A stretch of 64,000 nucleotides of DNA from DASSUW01 sp963774155 (lineage in GTDB: Bacteria > Actinomycetota > Thermoleophilia > Solirubrobacterales > Solirubrobacteraceae). Of this stretch, positions 51,978 through 60,404 are shown one piece after another; the stretch's first letter is position 1; each line of letters begins with the position of its first letter. The stretch covers positions 310,001 to 374,000 of the forward strand of contig CAVZDW010000008.1 in NCBI GenBank assembly GCA_963774155.1, in the 5' to 3' direction. The notes under the pieces are model-generated. The model was given only the letters and a program-made list of their open reading frames with translations, was not told the origin of the DNA and made no database searches. Made by a program: the position numbers and the translations under genes.

Positions 51978-52646
51978 CTGCGACTGCTGCACGACCTGCT
52001 GGAAACCCTGCCGGACGGTCTCGCCCGACAGGCGGTCACGCACGCCTCGTGGGTCGAGGAGCGCAGCGACGCCTACGAGCGCCTCGCCTTCCTGGGCGAC
52101 TCGGTGCTCGGCCTGGCGGTCACGACGCACCTCTATCCCCGGCTGGAGAGCTACGGGGCCGGGCGGCTGACCAAGGTCCGCGCCCAGGCCGTCTCGGGCC
52201 GCTCCTGCCGGGCCGTGGCCGAGCGGCTGGGGATCCCGGAGCGGCTGCGCGCGGCGGCGCCGGACGAGTTCGCCGGGCCGGCCACCGAGTCGCTGACCCA
52301 GACCGAGCGCGTGCTCGCCTCGGTCGTGGAGGCCGTGATCGGGGCGTGTTACCTGCAGTTCGGCTACGAGACGACGGCCGAGGCGGTGGTCGAGGCGTTC
52401 GCGCCGGAGATCGAGCTCTCGCTGGAGCGGCCGGCCGACTTCAAGTCCGCCCTGCAGGAGCGCCTGGCGCGCCGCGGATCCGTGGTGAGCTACGACGTGA
52501 CGGCCGAGGAGGGTCCGCCGCACGAGCGGCGCTTCGAGGTCGCGGCGGTGGTGGAGGGCGAGGAGCTGGCGCGCGGGGCCGGACGCTCGAAGAAGGAAGC
52601 CGAGCAGGCGGCGGCCGAGTCGGCGCTGGACGGGCTGGAGACGTGA
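51978..52646 (+). CDS. rnc: Ribonuclease III-like protein with altered metal site
   Basis: 222 residues if started at the CTG at 51978; no ATG, GTG or TTG exists between the acpP stop and codon 43. The RNase III domain (1-150) is clear: QAVTHASWVEERSDAYERLAFLGDSVL and TERVLASVVEAVIGACYL. Glu34, Asp41 and Glu118 match catalytic acids, but the positions of E. coli Glu41 and Asp114 are Ala37 and Ser115. A dsRNA-binding domain (153-222, DFKSALQERL...SKKEAEQAAAESAL) follows. It may bind dsRNA with reduced or changed cleavage. Confidence 0.88.
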   Translation: MRLLHDLLETLPDGLARQAVTHASWVEERSDAYERLAFLGDSVLGLAVTTHLYPRLESYGAGRLTKVRAQAVSGRSCRAVAERLGIPERLRAAAPDEFAGPATESLTQTERVLASVVEAVIGACYLQFGYETTAEAVVEAFAPEIELSLERPADFKSALQERLARRGSVVSYDVTAEEGPPHERRFEVAAVVEGEELARGAGRSKKEAEQAAAESALDGLET

Positions 52647-52647
52647 A

Positions 52648-55600
52648 GTGCATCTGAGATCGATCAGCCTCAAGGGCTTCAAGTCGTTCCCCGACCGCAC
52701 GAAGCTCGAGTTCTCGCCGGGCGTCTCCGTGGTCGTCGGCCCCAACGGCTCCGGCAAGTCCAACATCACCGACGCGGTGCTCTGGGCGATGGGCGAGCAG
52801 TCGCCGGTCGCCGTCCGCGGCCAGTCGATGCAGGACGTGATCTTCGCGGGCGCCCACGGCGTGCAGGCGCGCAGCGAGGCCGAGGTCGAGGTCGTGCTCG
52901 ACAACTCGAGCGGCGCCGTCGACCTGCCCGCGGGCGAGATCTCGATCGTCCGGCGGCTCAACCGCGCGGGCGACGGCGAGTACCGGGTGAACGGCGCCCG
53001 CTGCCGGCTCACCGACGTGCTCGAGCTGCTGTCCGACACCGGCCTCGGGAAGGAGATGCACTCGGTCGTCTCCCAGGGCCGCGTGGAGGCCATCGTCACC
53101 TCCAAGCCGAAGGATCGCCGGCTCCTGATCGAGGAGGCGGCCGGGCTCGGCAAGCACCGCAAGCGCCGCCGGCGGGCCCAGCTCAAGCTCGCCCGCACGC
53201 AGGACAATCTGGATCGCGCGCTGGACGTCGAGCGCGAGGCGCGCACGCGGTTGCGGCCACTGAAGCGCCAGGCCGAGGCCGCGGAGCTGCACGAGCGGCT
53301 CGAGCGGCAGTCCGACGAGGCGCAATGGGCGCTCGCCCGGGAGGACTCGCGCGGGACGGCCGCGGCGCTGGCCGAGGCCGAGCGCGCGGTCGCTGTGGCC
53401 CGGGCCGCCGCGAACGAGACCGAGGAGGAGCTGCGGGCCGTCGCCGCGCGGCGCGAGCAGGCCGAGCAGGCCCTGAGCGAGCGCGGCACCGAGCGCGAGG
53501 GCCTCGCCAACCGCTTCTACAGCGCCCGCTCGTCGCGCGAGCGGATCACGCTGCGCGAGGAGAGCACCCGTCAGGCGGCCGCCGGGCTGGCGGACCGCGC
53601 CGACCGGCGGCGCGCCCTGCTGGCCTCGCTCGAGGAGGAGGCCGCGGCCGACACGGCCGACGAGGGCGCCGCCGAGCGGATCGCCGCACTCGAGGCGGAG
53701 CTCGCGGAGCTCGCCGACGACCGCCGTGCCCGGCTGGAGCGCGAGCTCGAGGAGCTCGAGGCCCGCCGCGCCGAGGCGGCCGTCGAGGTCGAGCGCCTGG
53801 CCGAGACCGCCGGCGAGGCGGCCGAGCGCCGCCGCGAGGCCGACGCCGCCGCGGACGCCGCGCGCTCGGCCCGTCGCGAGGTCGAGACCGGCGCCGAGCG
53901 TGCGCGCCGCGAGGCCGCGCGCACCGGCGCCGAGCTGGCCAAGCTCAACCAGTTCCTGCGCTCGCACGCGGGAGCACCGGGCGGCGCTCCCGCGCTCGCC
54001 GACGCCCTGAGCGCCGCACCGGGCTACGAGCTCGCGCTCGCCGCCGCGCTCGGCCCGCGCCTGCGCGCCGCCGTGGCCGGCGACCTCTCCGAGGGCGCCG
54101 GGCTGCTCGACCGCGCCGGCGGCGACGGCGGCGCCGCGCTGATCGTGCCCGAGGACGGCGCGTCGCCGGCCGTGCCGGGCTCGGCGCCCGCCCCTCACGC
54201 GGAGCCGCTCGGCGCCCACGTGCGCGTCTCCGGCGACGACCGCCTCGCCGCCGCGCTGCTCGCGGATGTCTGGGTGGTCGAGGACTTCGAGGGTCTCGCG
54301 GCCGGGTTCGCGGGCGTCGCCGTCACGCGCGACGGTCGCGTCTGGTCGCCGTCCACGCGCGAGCTGCGCCAGGTGCCGGCCGGCGGCGAGGACCGCGTGC
54401 TGGCCGAGCGCAACCGGCGCGAGGCGCTGATCGCCGACGTCGAGAAGGCGGCGCAGGCGGAGCAGGCGGCGCTGGCCGGGGTCGAGGAGGCGTCACGCGC
54501 CGTCCAGGCCGCCGACGCCGCCCGCGACGAGGCCGAGCGTGCCGCCCGGACCGCCGCTCGCTCGCGCGACGAGGCCGCCGAGGCCGTCCGTCACACCGCG
54601 TGGCTGATCGAGCAGCGCCGCACGGCGCCGGACGAGGGCCCGCAGGCCGAGCGCCGCGGCCAGCTCGAGTCCGCGCTCGCGAGCGAGCGGCGGCTGATCG
54701 AGCGCGCCGAGCGCGAGCGGGTCGAGCGCGAGCGGCGGATGACCGTCGAGCGCGACCGGCTGGCCCGCGACGAGGCGCTGCGCCCCGCCGCCGAGCGGCT
54801 CGCCGAGGCGCTGGCCACGGCCGGTGCGGCCGTCGCGACCCGGCTCGAGGCGCTCGAGGCCGAGCTGCAGGCCGACCGCGAGGCCGGCGAGCGGCTGGCC
54901 TCCGAGCTGCGCGCCTGCGCCGCCTCGGAGACGCAGGTGCAGGCACGGCTCAAGGAGCGCGGCGAGGAGGTCACCCGCGGCGAGGTGCGGGCCCAGCAGG
55001 CGCGCGACCGCGCCGCCGACGCCGGCCGCGAGCTCGCCCGCCTCGCCACCAAGCTCGGCCTCGAGGCCGAGCCGGCCGAGGAGGTGCTGGCCGACGAGCA
55101 GCGGGCCGACCTCGAGGGCCGCATCGAGCGCCTGCGGCGCCGCCGCGAGCAGCTCGGCCCCGTGAACCCGCTGGCCAAGCAGGAGTACGAGGAGGCCGTC
55201 GCCCACGTCGAGGAGCTCGAGACCCAGCGCGAGGACCTCGAGACGGCGATGCGCGAGCTCGAGGGCCTGATCCGCGACACCGACCGCCGCATCCGCGAGG
55301 CGTTCGAGGAGACCTTCGAAGCCGCCGCCAAGAACTTCGAGGAGGTCGCCGAGCAGCTCTTCCCGGGCGGCCGCGGGCGCCTGCGCCTCGTCAAGGAGGA
55401 CTCCGGGCCGCGCCCGGTGCTCGGCGGCGCCGAGACCGACGAGGACGAGGACTCCTCCGAGGCGGAGGCGGCCGCCGAGGCCGAGGAGCAGGAGGAGGAC
55501 GACGACACCGGCGTCGAGATCGAGATCACGCCCGCCGGCAAGTCGACCAAGCGCCTCACGCTGCTGTCGGGCGGCGAGAAGTCGCTGACCGCGCTCGCCT

Positions 55601-55869
55601 TCCTGTTCGCGGTGTTCCTCGCGCGGCCGTGCCCGTTCTACATCCTCGACGAGGTCGAGGCCGCGCTCGACGACCCCAACATCGACCGCTTCCTCACGCT
55701 CCTGCGCGGCTTCTCCGGCCGAGCGCAGTTCATCGTCGTCACCCACCAGAAGCGCACGATGGACGCCGCGGACTGCCTGTACGGCGTCTCGATGGCCGGC
55801 AACGGCGTCTCCAAGGTCGTCTCCCGCCGCCTGCCGGCGCGGACCACCGAGGAGGGGCAGGCGGCCTGA
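52648..55869 (+). CDS. smc: Chromosome segregation protein SMC
   Basis: 1073 residues, somewhat shorter than the usual ~1150-1200. N-terminal head: ISLKGFKSFPDRTKLEF and Walker A GPNGSGKSN. Two Glu/Arg/Ala-rich coils flank a hinge at about residues 440-580. C-terminal head: signature LLSGGEKSLTALAF and Walker B PFYILDEVEAALD. An acidic insert (about 929-953, mostly Glu/Asp/Ala) precedes the signature. It compacts and segregates the chromosome with ScpAB. GTG start one base after the rnc stop. Confidence 0.96.
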   Translation: MHLRSISLKGFKSFPDRTKLEFSPGVSVVVGPNGSGKSNITDAVLWAMGEQSPVAVRGQSMQDVIFAGAHGVQARSEAEVEVVLDNSSGAVDLPAGEISIVRRLNRAGDGEYRVNGARCRLTDVLELLSDTGLGKEMHSVVSQGRVEAIVTSKPKDRRLLIEEAAGLGKHRKRRRRAQLKLARTQDNLDRALDVEREARTRLRPLKRQAEAAELHERLERQSDEAQWALAREDSRGTAAALAEAERAVAVARAAANETEEELRAVAARREQAEQALSERGTEREGLANRFYSARSSRERITLREESTRQAAAGLADRADRRRALLASLEEEAAADTADEGAAERIAALEAELAELADDRRARLERELEELEARRAEAAVEVERLAETAGEAAERRREADAAADAARSARREVETGAERARREAARTGAELAKLNQFLRSHAGAPGGAPALADALSAAPGYELALAAALGPRLRAAVAGDLSEGAGLLDRAGGDGGAALIVPEDGASPAVPGSAPAPHAEPLGAHVRVSGDDRLAAALLADVWVVEDFEGLAAGFAGVAVTRDGRVWSPSTRELRQVPAGGEDRVLAERNRREALIADVEKAAQAEQAALAGVEEASRAVQAADAARDEAERAARTAARSRDEAAEAVRHTAWLIEQRRTAPDEGPQAERRGQLESALASERRLIERAERERVERERRMTVERDRLARDEALRPAAERLAEALATAGAAVATRLEALEAELQADREAGERLASELRACAASETQVQARLKERGEEVTRGEVRAQQARDRAADAGRELARLATKLGLEAEPAEEVLADEQRADLEGRIERLRRRREQLGPVNPLAKQEYEEAVAHVEELETQREDLETAMRELEGLIRDTDRRIREAFEETFEAAAKNFEEVAEQLFPGGRGRLRLVKEDSGPRPVLGGAETDEDEDSSEAEAAAEAEEQEEDDDTGVEIEITPAGKSTKRLTLLSGGEKSLTALAFLFAVFLARPCPFYILDEVEAALDDPNIDRFLTLLRGFSGRAQFIVVTHQKRTMDAADCLYGVSMAGNGVSKVVSRRLPARTTEEGQAA

Positions 55870-56777
55870 AGGCCGCCGCCGTCCGCCGCCACCGGCTGCG
55901 CGCGCAGCGCCTCGCGGGCGCCGCGCCGGCCCCGGCCGCCGAGGTCGTCCGGCAGCTCGTCGGCCTCCAGGCGCAGGATCGTCGGGCTGCGGAGCACGCG
56001 GTCGCCGTGCGGGGCGCCGTCGGCCCGCTCGACGGCGTCGTCCGGATGTGGGCGATGCGCGGCACGCTGCATCTCGTCGCCGCCGAGGACCTCCCGCTCA
56101 TGCTCGCCGTGTTCGGCCCGCTGCACCTCAAGCGCGGGCAGCGCCGGCTGACCGAGCTCGGCCTCCCGCCCGACCTCGCCGAGCGCAGCACGCGGGACGT
56201 GGCCGAGATCGTCGCCGAGCACGGTCCGCTGTCGCGCCACGAGATCGCCGCGCAGCTGAGCTTTCCCATCGACCGCGAGGGCCAGGCACCGATCCACGTG
56301 GTCGCCCGGGCGGCGCACGCGGGCGTGCTGATCGAGGTCGGCGAGGATCGCTACGGTCCGCTCGACCCCGGGCCGCTGCCCGATCGCGAAGCGGCGCTGG
56401 GCGAGCTCGCGCAGCGCTACGCCGCCGCCCACGCGCCGGCCGGCGCCGCCGACTTCGCCGCGTGGTCGGGCCTGCCCGCCGCCGACGTGCGCGCCGCGTG
56501 GACCGACGTCGAGGTGGAGGGCGACCCCGAGCCCGGGCCGATCACGCTCCTTGGAGCCTTCGACGAGTGGCTGCTCGGCTGGGCGAGCCGGGAGCACACG
56601 CTCGCGCCGGCGGATGCCCCGCGGGTCGCGCGCGGCGGCATCATCCGCGCCGTGGCGATCGACGACGGTCGCGTGTTCGCGACCTGGCGCCGCGTGAAGG
56701 GCCGGATCGTGCCCGAGCCGTTCGGGCGGCTGACCCGGGCTCAGTCGAGCTTCTTCTCCGCCCAGAACGACGCGTAG
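55866..56777 (+). CDS. Winged-helix DNA-binding protein, AlkZ-like (DUF1006)
   Basis: 303 residues if started at the CTG overlapping the smc stop (CTGA). A GAGGAGGGG sequence lies about 9 nt upstream, and no ATG/GTG/TTG precedes the conserved N-terminus. RRHRLRAQRL, QLVGLQAQD, RMWAMRGTLHLVAAEDL and LGAFDEWLLGW are the marks of the AlkZ/AlkX-like winged-helix family, some of which are DNA glycosylases acting on crosslinks or alkylated bases. The QAQD segment matches the QxD catalytic motif. Confidence 0.85.
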   Translation: MKAAAVRRHRLRAQRLAGAAPAPAAEVVRQLVGLQAQDRRAAEHAVAVRGAVGPLDGVVRMWAMRGTLHLVAAEDLPLMLAVFGPLHLKRGQRRLTELGLPPDLAERSTRDVAEIVAEHGPLSRHEIAAQLSFPIDREGQAPIHVVARAAHAGVLIEVGEDRYGPLDPGPLPDREAALGELAQRYAAAHAPAGAADFAAWSGLPAADVRAAWTDVEVEGDPEPGPITLLGAFDEWLLGWASREHTLAPADAPRVARGGIIRAVAIDDGRVFATWRRVKGRIVPEPFGRLTRAQSSFFSAQNDA

Positions 56778-57187
56778 CGGTTGCCGTTGTAGTCCTCGAT
56801 CGTCTGGAAGCCGGCGGAGAGGTAGAGCGAGATCGCCGTGGTCATCCAGTCGGCGGTGTCCAGCCGCAGGGCGCGGTAGCCGAGGTCGACCGCGGCCCGC
56901 TCGAGCTCGTCCAGCACCCGCCGGCTGTGCCCGCGGCCGCGCCCCTCGGGCACGACGTACATGCGCTTGACCTCGGCCACGCCGTCCTCGAGCCGCCGGA
57001 TGCCGCCGCCCGCTACGACCCGGCCGTCCTCGCGCACGGTGACGAAGACGCCCTGCGGGGGCGCCATCTCGTCCACGGTCACGGCCACCGACGGCGGCCC
57101 GAAGTGCTCGGTGATCCACGCCTCCATCGCCGCTACCAGCTCGCGCGCCTCCGGGTCGTCGCCGCGACCCCGCCTGACCTCGATCAT
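56741..57187 (-). CDS. GNAT-family N-acetyltransferase
   Basis: 148 residues. The acetyl-CoA loop is VKRMYVVPEGRGRGHSRRVLDELE, with the Q/RxxGxG/A-type RGRGHS, and the fourth strand and helix are YRALRLDTADWMTTAISLYLSAGF. Substrate unknown. Its 3' end overlaps the AlkZ-like gene by 37 nt on the opposite strand. Confidence 0.9.
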   Translation of the reverse strand: MIEVRRGRGDDPEARELVAAMEAWITEHFGPPSVAVTVDEMAPPQGVFVTVREDGRVVAGGGIRRLEDGVAEVKRMYVVPEGRGRGHSRRVLDELERAAVDLGYRALRLDTADWMTTAISLYLSAGFQTIEDYNGNRYASFWAEKKLD

Positions 57188-57192
57188 CGCCC

Positions 57193-57198
57193 TATTGT
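57193..57198 (+). promoter_or_regulatory. Putative leaderless promoter -10 (TATTGT)
   Basis: TATTGT ends exactly 6 nt before the ATG at 57205 in the 17-bp gap to the divergent acetyltransferase, the spacing expected when transcription starts at the start codon. Confidence 0.5.
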
Positions 57199-57204
57199 CA
57201 GGGA

Positions 57205-58071
57205 ATGCGTCTGTGCCTGATGATCGAGGGCCAGAACGGCGTCACGTGGGACCAGTGGCGCGCGCTGGCCGCGACGGCGGAGGAGGCGGGCTTCGAGGCG
57301 CTCTTCCGCTCCGACCACTACATGACCCTGGACGACGGGCCCGACAAGGGCTCGCTCGACGCCTGGGCGACGATCAACGCCCTCGCCGCCCTCACCACCA
57401 CGCTGCGCCTGGGCACGCTGGTCTCGCCCGCGACGTTCCGCCACCCGTCGACGCTCGCGCGCATGGTCGTCACCGCCGACCACGTGTCCGGCGGCCGGAT
57501 CGAGCTGGGCCTCGGCGCCGGCTGGCACGAGGGGGAGCACGTCACGTTCGGCTTCCCGTTCGACACGGTGGGCGACCGCTTCGACCGGCTGGCCGAGCAG
57601 ATGGAGATCGTCCACCGCTCGTGGGCCGACGAGCCGTTCGACTTCGAGGGCCGCTTCTACACCCTCGAGGGCGCCGACCCGCTGCCCAAGGGCGTGCAGA
57701 AGCCCCATCCGCACCTGATCGCGGGCGGGAGCGCCAAGCCGCGCGGCGCGGCGTTGGCCGCCCGCTGGGCGGACGAGTACAACACCGTCTACGCCACGGC
57801 CGACGAGTGCCGCGAGCGCCGCGAGCGGATCGCCGAGGCGTGCGCGGAGATCGGCCGCGAGCCGATCCCGTTCTCGCTCATGACGCACTTCGCGATCGAC
57901 GGCGACCCCGCCGACTACGCACCGGGCGTGCTCGTCGGCTCGCTCACCGAGATCGCGACCCGGCTCGAGCGGCTATCGGAGGCGGGGGTCGAGCGGGTGA
58001 TGCTCCAGCACCTGCAGCACGACGACCTCGACGTCCTGCGGCTGATCGGCCGCGAGCTCATCGCCGGTTAG
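57205..58071 (+). CDS. LLM-class F420-dependent oxidoreductase
   Basis: 288 residues of the luciferase-like TIM-barrel family: MRLCLMIEGQNGVTWDQW, FEALFRSDHYM, RLGTLVSPATFRHPSTLARM, GRIELGLGAGWHEGEH and PHLIAGGSAKPRGAALAARWADEYN. These match actinobacterial F420-dependent members rather than FMN luciferases. Substrate unknown. A repeat element starts 7 nt after its stop. Confidence 0.92.
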   Translation: MRLCLMIEGQNGVTWDQWRALAATAEEAGFEALFRSDHYMTLDDGPDKGSLDAWATINALAALTTTLRLGTLVSPATFRHPSTLARMVVTADHVSGGRIELGLGAGWHEGEHVTFGFPFDTVGDRFDRLAEQMEIVHRSWADEPFDFEGRFYTLEGADPLPKGVQKPHPHLIAGGSAKPRGAALAARWADEYNTVYATADECRERRERIAEACAEIGREPIPFSLMTHFAIDGDPADYAPGVLVGSLTEIATRLERLSEAGVERVMLQHLQHDDLDVLRLIGRELIAG

Positions 58072-58077
58072 GGATCC

Positions 58078-58219
58078 AACTGCGGCATTGAGGGAGCGGG
58101 TTCGGCCGGGATTTCGCATTCGAATCCTGCCTAGCGGTCGTAGAGCGACCGTAAGGCAGGACGCGACGATGGAAAACCGGCCCCGCCGGCCTCCCCAGCT
58201 CCCTTACCCAGCCGGGGTT
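58078..58219 (-). repeat. Near-palindromic ~140-nt element, copy 4 (inverted)
   Basis: Read on the minus strand, it begins AACCCCGGC like copy 1 and ends GCCGCAGTT like copy 3, so its ends pair less well than in either. The tip stem is TCCTGCCTTACGGTCG against CGACCGCTAGGCAGGA. It starts 7 nt after the stop of the plus-strand oxidoreductase gene and precedes ftsY. Confidence 0.9.
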
Positions 58220-58241
58220 CGTCGACCGCGGCCACCGCGGA

Positions 58242-58247
58242 TATCCT
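58242..58247 (+). promoter_or_regulatory. Putative -10 hexamer (TATCCT) of ftsY
   Basis: TATCCT ends 9 nt before the ATG at 58257, downstream of the repeat element, so ftsY would have its own promoter. Confidence 0.45.
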
Positions 58248-58256
58248 GCCGCGGCC

Positions 58257-59255
58257 ATGGCCCGCGACTGGCACGAGCTCTTCATCACCCACGGCGGCGC
58301 CCTGACGCCCGACGAGCCCGACCCCGGCGAGGGGGAGCGGCGTCGCGGGTTCTTCGGCCGCCTGCGCGAGTCGATGCGCAAGACCCGCGAGGCGCTGGCC
58401 GCCGAGGTCCAGGCCACGCTGTTCGAGGGCGACCTCGACGAGACGACCTGGGAGCGGCTCGAGGAGGCGCTGATCTACGCCGACGTCGGGGCGCGCACGA
58501 CGGCCGAGGTGGTCGAGCGGCTGGAGCGCGAGGCGGAGGAGGGCAACCTCGTCGGCGGCGAGGCGCTCACCGCGCGGCTGGCCGAGCTGCTCGCCGAGCT
58601 CGCCCGCACGGGCGACGAGACGATCGACATCCGGCCCGAGCCGACCGTGATCCTCGTGGTCGGCGTCAACGGCACCGGCAAGACGACCACGATCGGCAAG
58701 CTCGCCTGGCACCTGCGCCACACGCTCGGCCAGAAGGTCGTGGTCGGCGCCGCCGACACGTTCCGCGCCGCCGCCGTCGAGCAGCTCGAGCGCTGGGCCG
58801 AGCGCGCCGACGTCGACCTCATCAAAGGCCCCGAGGGCTCCGACCCCGGCGCCGTGGCCTTCGACGCCATCGCCCGCGGCCGCGAGCGCGGCGCCGACGT
58901 GGTGATCATCGACACGGCGGGCCGCCTCCACACGCAGTCCAACCTGATGGAGGAGCTGGCCAAGGTCCGCCGCGTGATCACCAAGCAGATGCCCGACGCG
59001 CCCCACGAGACGCTCATGACGGTCGACGCGACGACGGGTCAGAACGGCGTCCGCCAGGCCAAGCTCTTCGGCGAGGCGGTCGACGTGACCGGCATCGTCC
59101 TCACCAAGCTCGACGGGACGGCCAAGGGCGGCATCGCGCTGGCCATCGCCAACGAGCTGAACATCCCGGTCAAGCTGATCGGCGTGGGGGAGCAGCTCGA
59201 GGATCTCCGCCCGTTCGACGCCGACGACTTCGCCAAGGCGCTGCTCACGGCATGA
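58257..59255 (+). CDS. ftsY: Signal recognition particle receptor FtsY
   Basis: 332 residues. A short acidic N-terminal region precedes the N domain (about 25-110) and the G domain. G1 is GVNGTGKTTTIGKLA, the insertion box begins ADTFRAAAVEQLERWAERA, G3 is DTAGRLHTQ and G4 is TKLDGTAKGG. It docks SRP-ribosome complexes at the membrane. The long acidic A domain of enterobacteria is absent, as usual in actinobacteria. Its partner ffh begins at 62844. Confidence 0.96.
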   Translation: MARDWHELFITHGGALTPDEPDPGEGERRRGFFGRLRESMRKTREALAAEVQATLFEGDLDETTWERLEEALIYADVGARTTAEVVERLEREAEEGNLVGGEALTARLAELLAELARTGDETIDIRPEPTVILVVGVNGTGKTTTIGKLAWHLRHTLGQKVVVGAADTFRAAAVEQLERWAERADVDLIKGPEGSDPGAVAFDAIARGRERGADVVIIDTAGRLHTQSNLMEELAKVRRVITKQMPDAPHETLMTVDATTGQNGVRQAKLFGEAVDVTGIVLTKLDGTAKGGIALAIANELNIPVKLIGVGEQLEDLRPFDADDFAKALLTA

Positions 59256-59953
59256 TCGGCGCGCTGCTGGCGCTGGCCTTCGCGGCCCCCTCCAGCTTCG
59301 TCGCGCTCGACGAGGTCGACCCCACGATCGTGCAGGACATGCGGTACCGCACGGCCTACAACTTCGTCGGCCGCCGGATCGACGGCTACCGCGAGCCGGT
59401 CTGCATCCTCACCCGCAACGCCGCGCGAGCGCTCGAGCGCGCGCAGGCGGCGGTCAACGAGCGCGGCTACACCCTCAAGGTCTACGACTGCTACCGGCCG
59501 CAGCGGGCCGTCGACCACTTCGCCCGCTGGGCGGAGAACGGCAGCCAGAAGCTCAAGCGCGAGTTCTATCCGCGCGAGGCGAAGTCCCGGCTCTTCGAGA
59601 ACGGCTACATCGCGCACCGCTCGGGCCACAGCCGCGGCGGGACGGTCGACCTCACGCTGGTCAAGCTCCCCGCGAAGGCCCGGCCGGTCTTCTGCACGCC
59701 CCGCCACCGCCGCAGCCGGCCGGACACCTCGGTGAACATGGGTACGGGCTATGACTGCCTCGACACCCGCTCGCACACCCGCGACCCGCGCATCAGCGCC
59801 CGCGCGAGGAGCAACCGGCTGCTGCTCGAGCGCACGATGATCGACGCGGGCTTCGAGCCCTACGCCAAGGAGTGGTGGCACTTCACGCTGCGCGACGAGC
59901 GCTACCCGGACACGTACTTCGACTTTCCGGTCTCGCGAAAGTCCCTGCGCTAG
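59252..59953 (+). CDS. VanX-like D-alanyl-D-alanine dipeptidase, secreted
   Basis: 233 residues with a short hydrophobic N-terminus (1-13, MIGALLALAFAAP) that may be a signal. Zinc-peptidase motifs are SGHSRGGTVDLTL (His126, Asp133) and EWWHF (Glu207, His210). MRYRTAYNFVGRRIDGY and VYDCYRPQRAVDHF are typical of VanX/DdpX. It probably cleaves D-Ala-D-Ala from wall turnover; a role in glycopeptide resistance would need VanH and VanA, which are not here. ATGA overlap with ftsY. Confidence 0.92.
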   Translation: MIGALLALAFAAPSSFVALDEVDPTIVQDMRYRTAYNFVGRRIDGYREPVCILTRNAARALERAQAAVNERGYTLKVYDCYRPQRAVDHFARWAENGSQKLKREFYPREAKSRLFENGYIAHRSGHSRGGTVDLTLVKLPAKARPVFCTPRHRRSRPDTSVNMGTGYDCLDTRSHTRDPRISARARSNRLLLERTMIDAGFEPYAKEWWHFTLRDERYPDTYFDFPVSRKSLR

Positions 59954-59968
59954 CTACGATCGCTGGAG

Positions 59969-60394
59969 ATGGATGAATGGGTGATCTGGCTGATCGTCGC
60001 CGTGGTGTTCGGCGTGGGGGAGATCGCCACGCTCGGGTTCTTCCTCGCGCCGTTCGCTGGAGGGGCCCTGGTCGCGGCCGTCGTGTCGGGCGCCGGCGCC
60101 CCGACGGCAGTGAGCTGGGTCGCGTTCCTCGTCGTCTCCATCGTGCTGCTCGCGGCGCTACGGCCGATCGCGCTCCGCCACCGCAGGCAGGCACCCTCGC
60201 TGCGCACCGGCACCGCGGCGCTGGTCGGACGGAGCGCCACGGTGGTCGAGGCGGTCGGCGCCGAGGAGGGCTGCATCCGCCTCGACGGCGAGATCTGGAC
60301 TGCTCGGCCGTACGACGAGGACCAGGTCTTCGCGGCGGGGACACGGGTCCAGGTGCTCGAGATCAGGGGCGCGACAGCGCTCGTCGCGGAATGA
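59969..60394 (+). CDS. NfeD-family membrane protein
   Basis: 141 residues. Two or three N-terminal helices (MDEWVIWLIVAVVFGVGEIATLGFF...) precede a C-terminal OB-fold (GRSATVVEAVGAEEGCIRLDGEIWTARPYDEDQVFAAGTRV is the NfeD pattern, residues 88-130). NfeD proteins are nearly always coupled to an SPFH partner, which follows 11 nt downstream with a good Shine-Dalgarno sequence. TACGAT lies 8 nt before the ATG. Confidence 0.93.
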   Translation: MDEWVIWLIVAVVFGVGEIATLGFFLAPFAGGALVAAVVSGAGAPTAVSWVAFLVVSIVLLAALRPIALRHRRQAPSLRTGTAALVGRSATVVEAVGAEEGCIRLDGEIWTARPYDEDQVFAAGTRVQVLEIRGATALVAE

Positions 60395-60404
60395 GGAGGC
60401 GTTA

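Noticed and set aside
53325..55865. Very long plus-strand frame within smc continuous with the AlkZ-like gene
   Set aside because: Inside smc it is an Arg/Gly-rich shadow. Only the part after the smc stop carries a family signature.
59252..59953. Vancomycin-resistance cluster
   Set aside because: Only a VanX-like peptidase is present; no VanH, VanA, VanS or VanR gene is nearby. A cell-wall turnover role is likelier.
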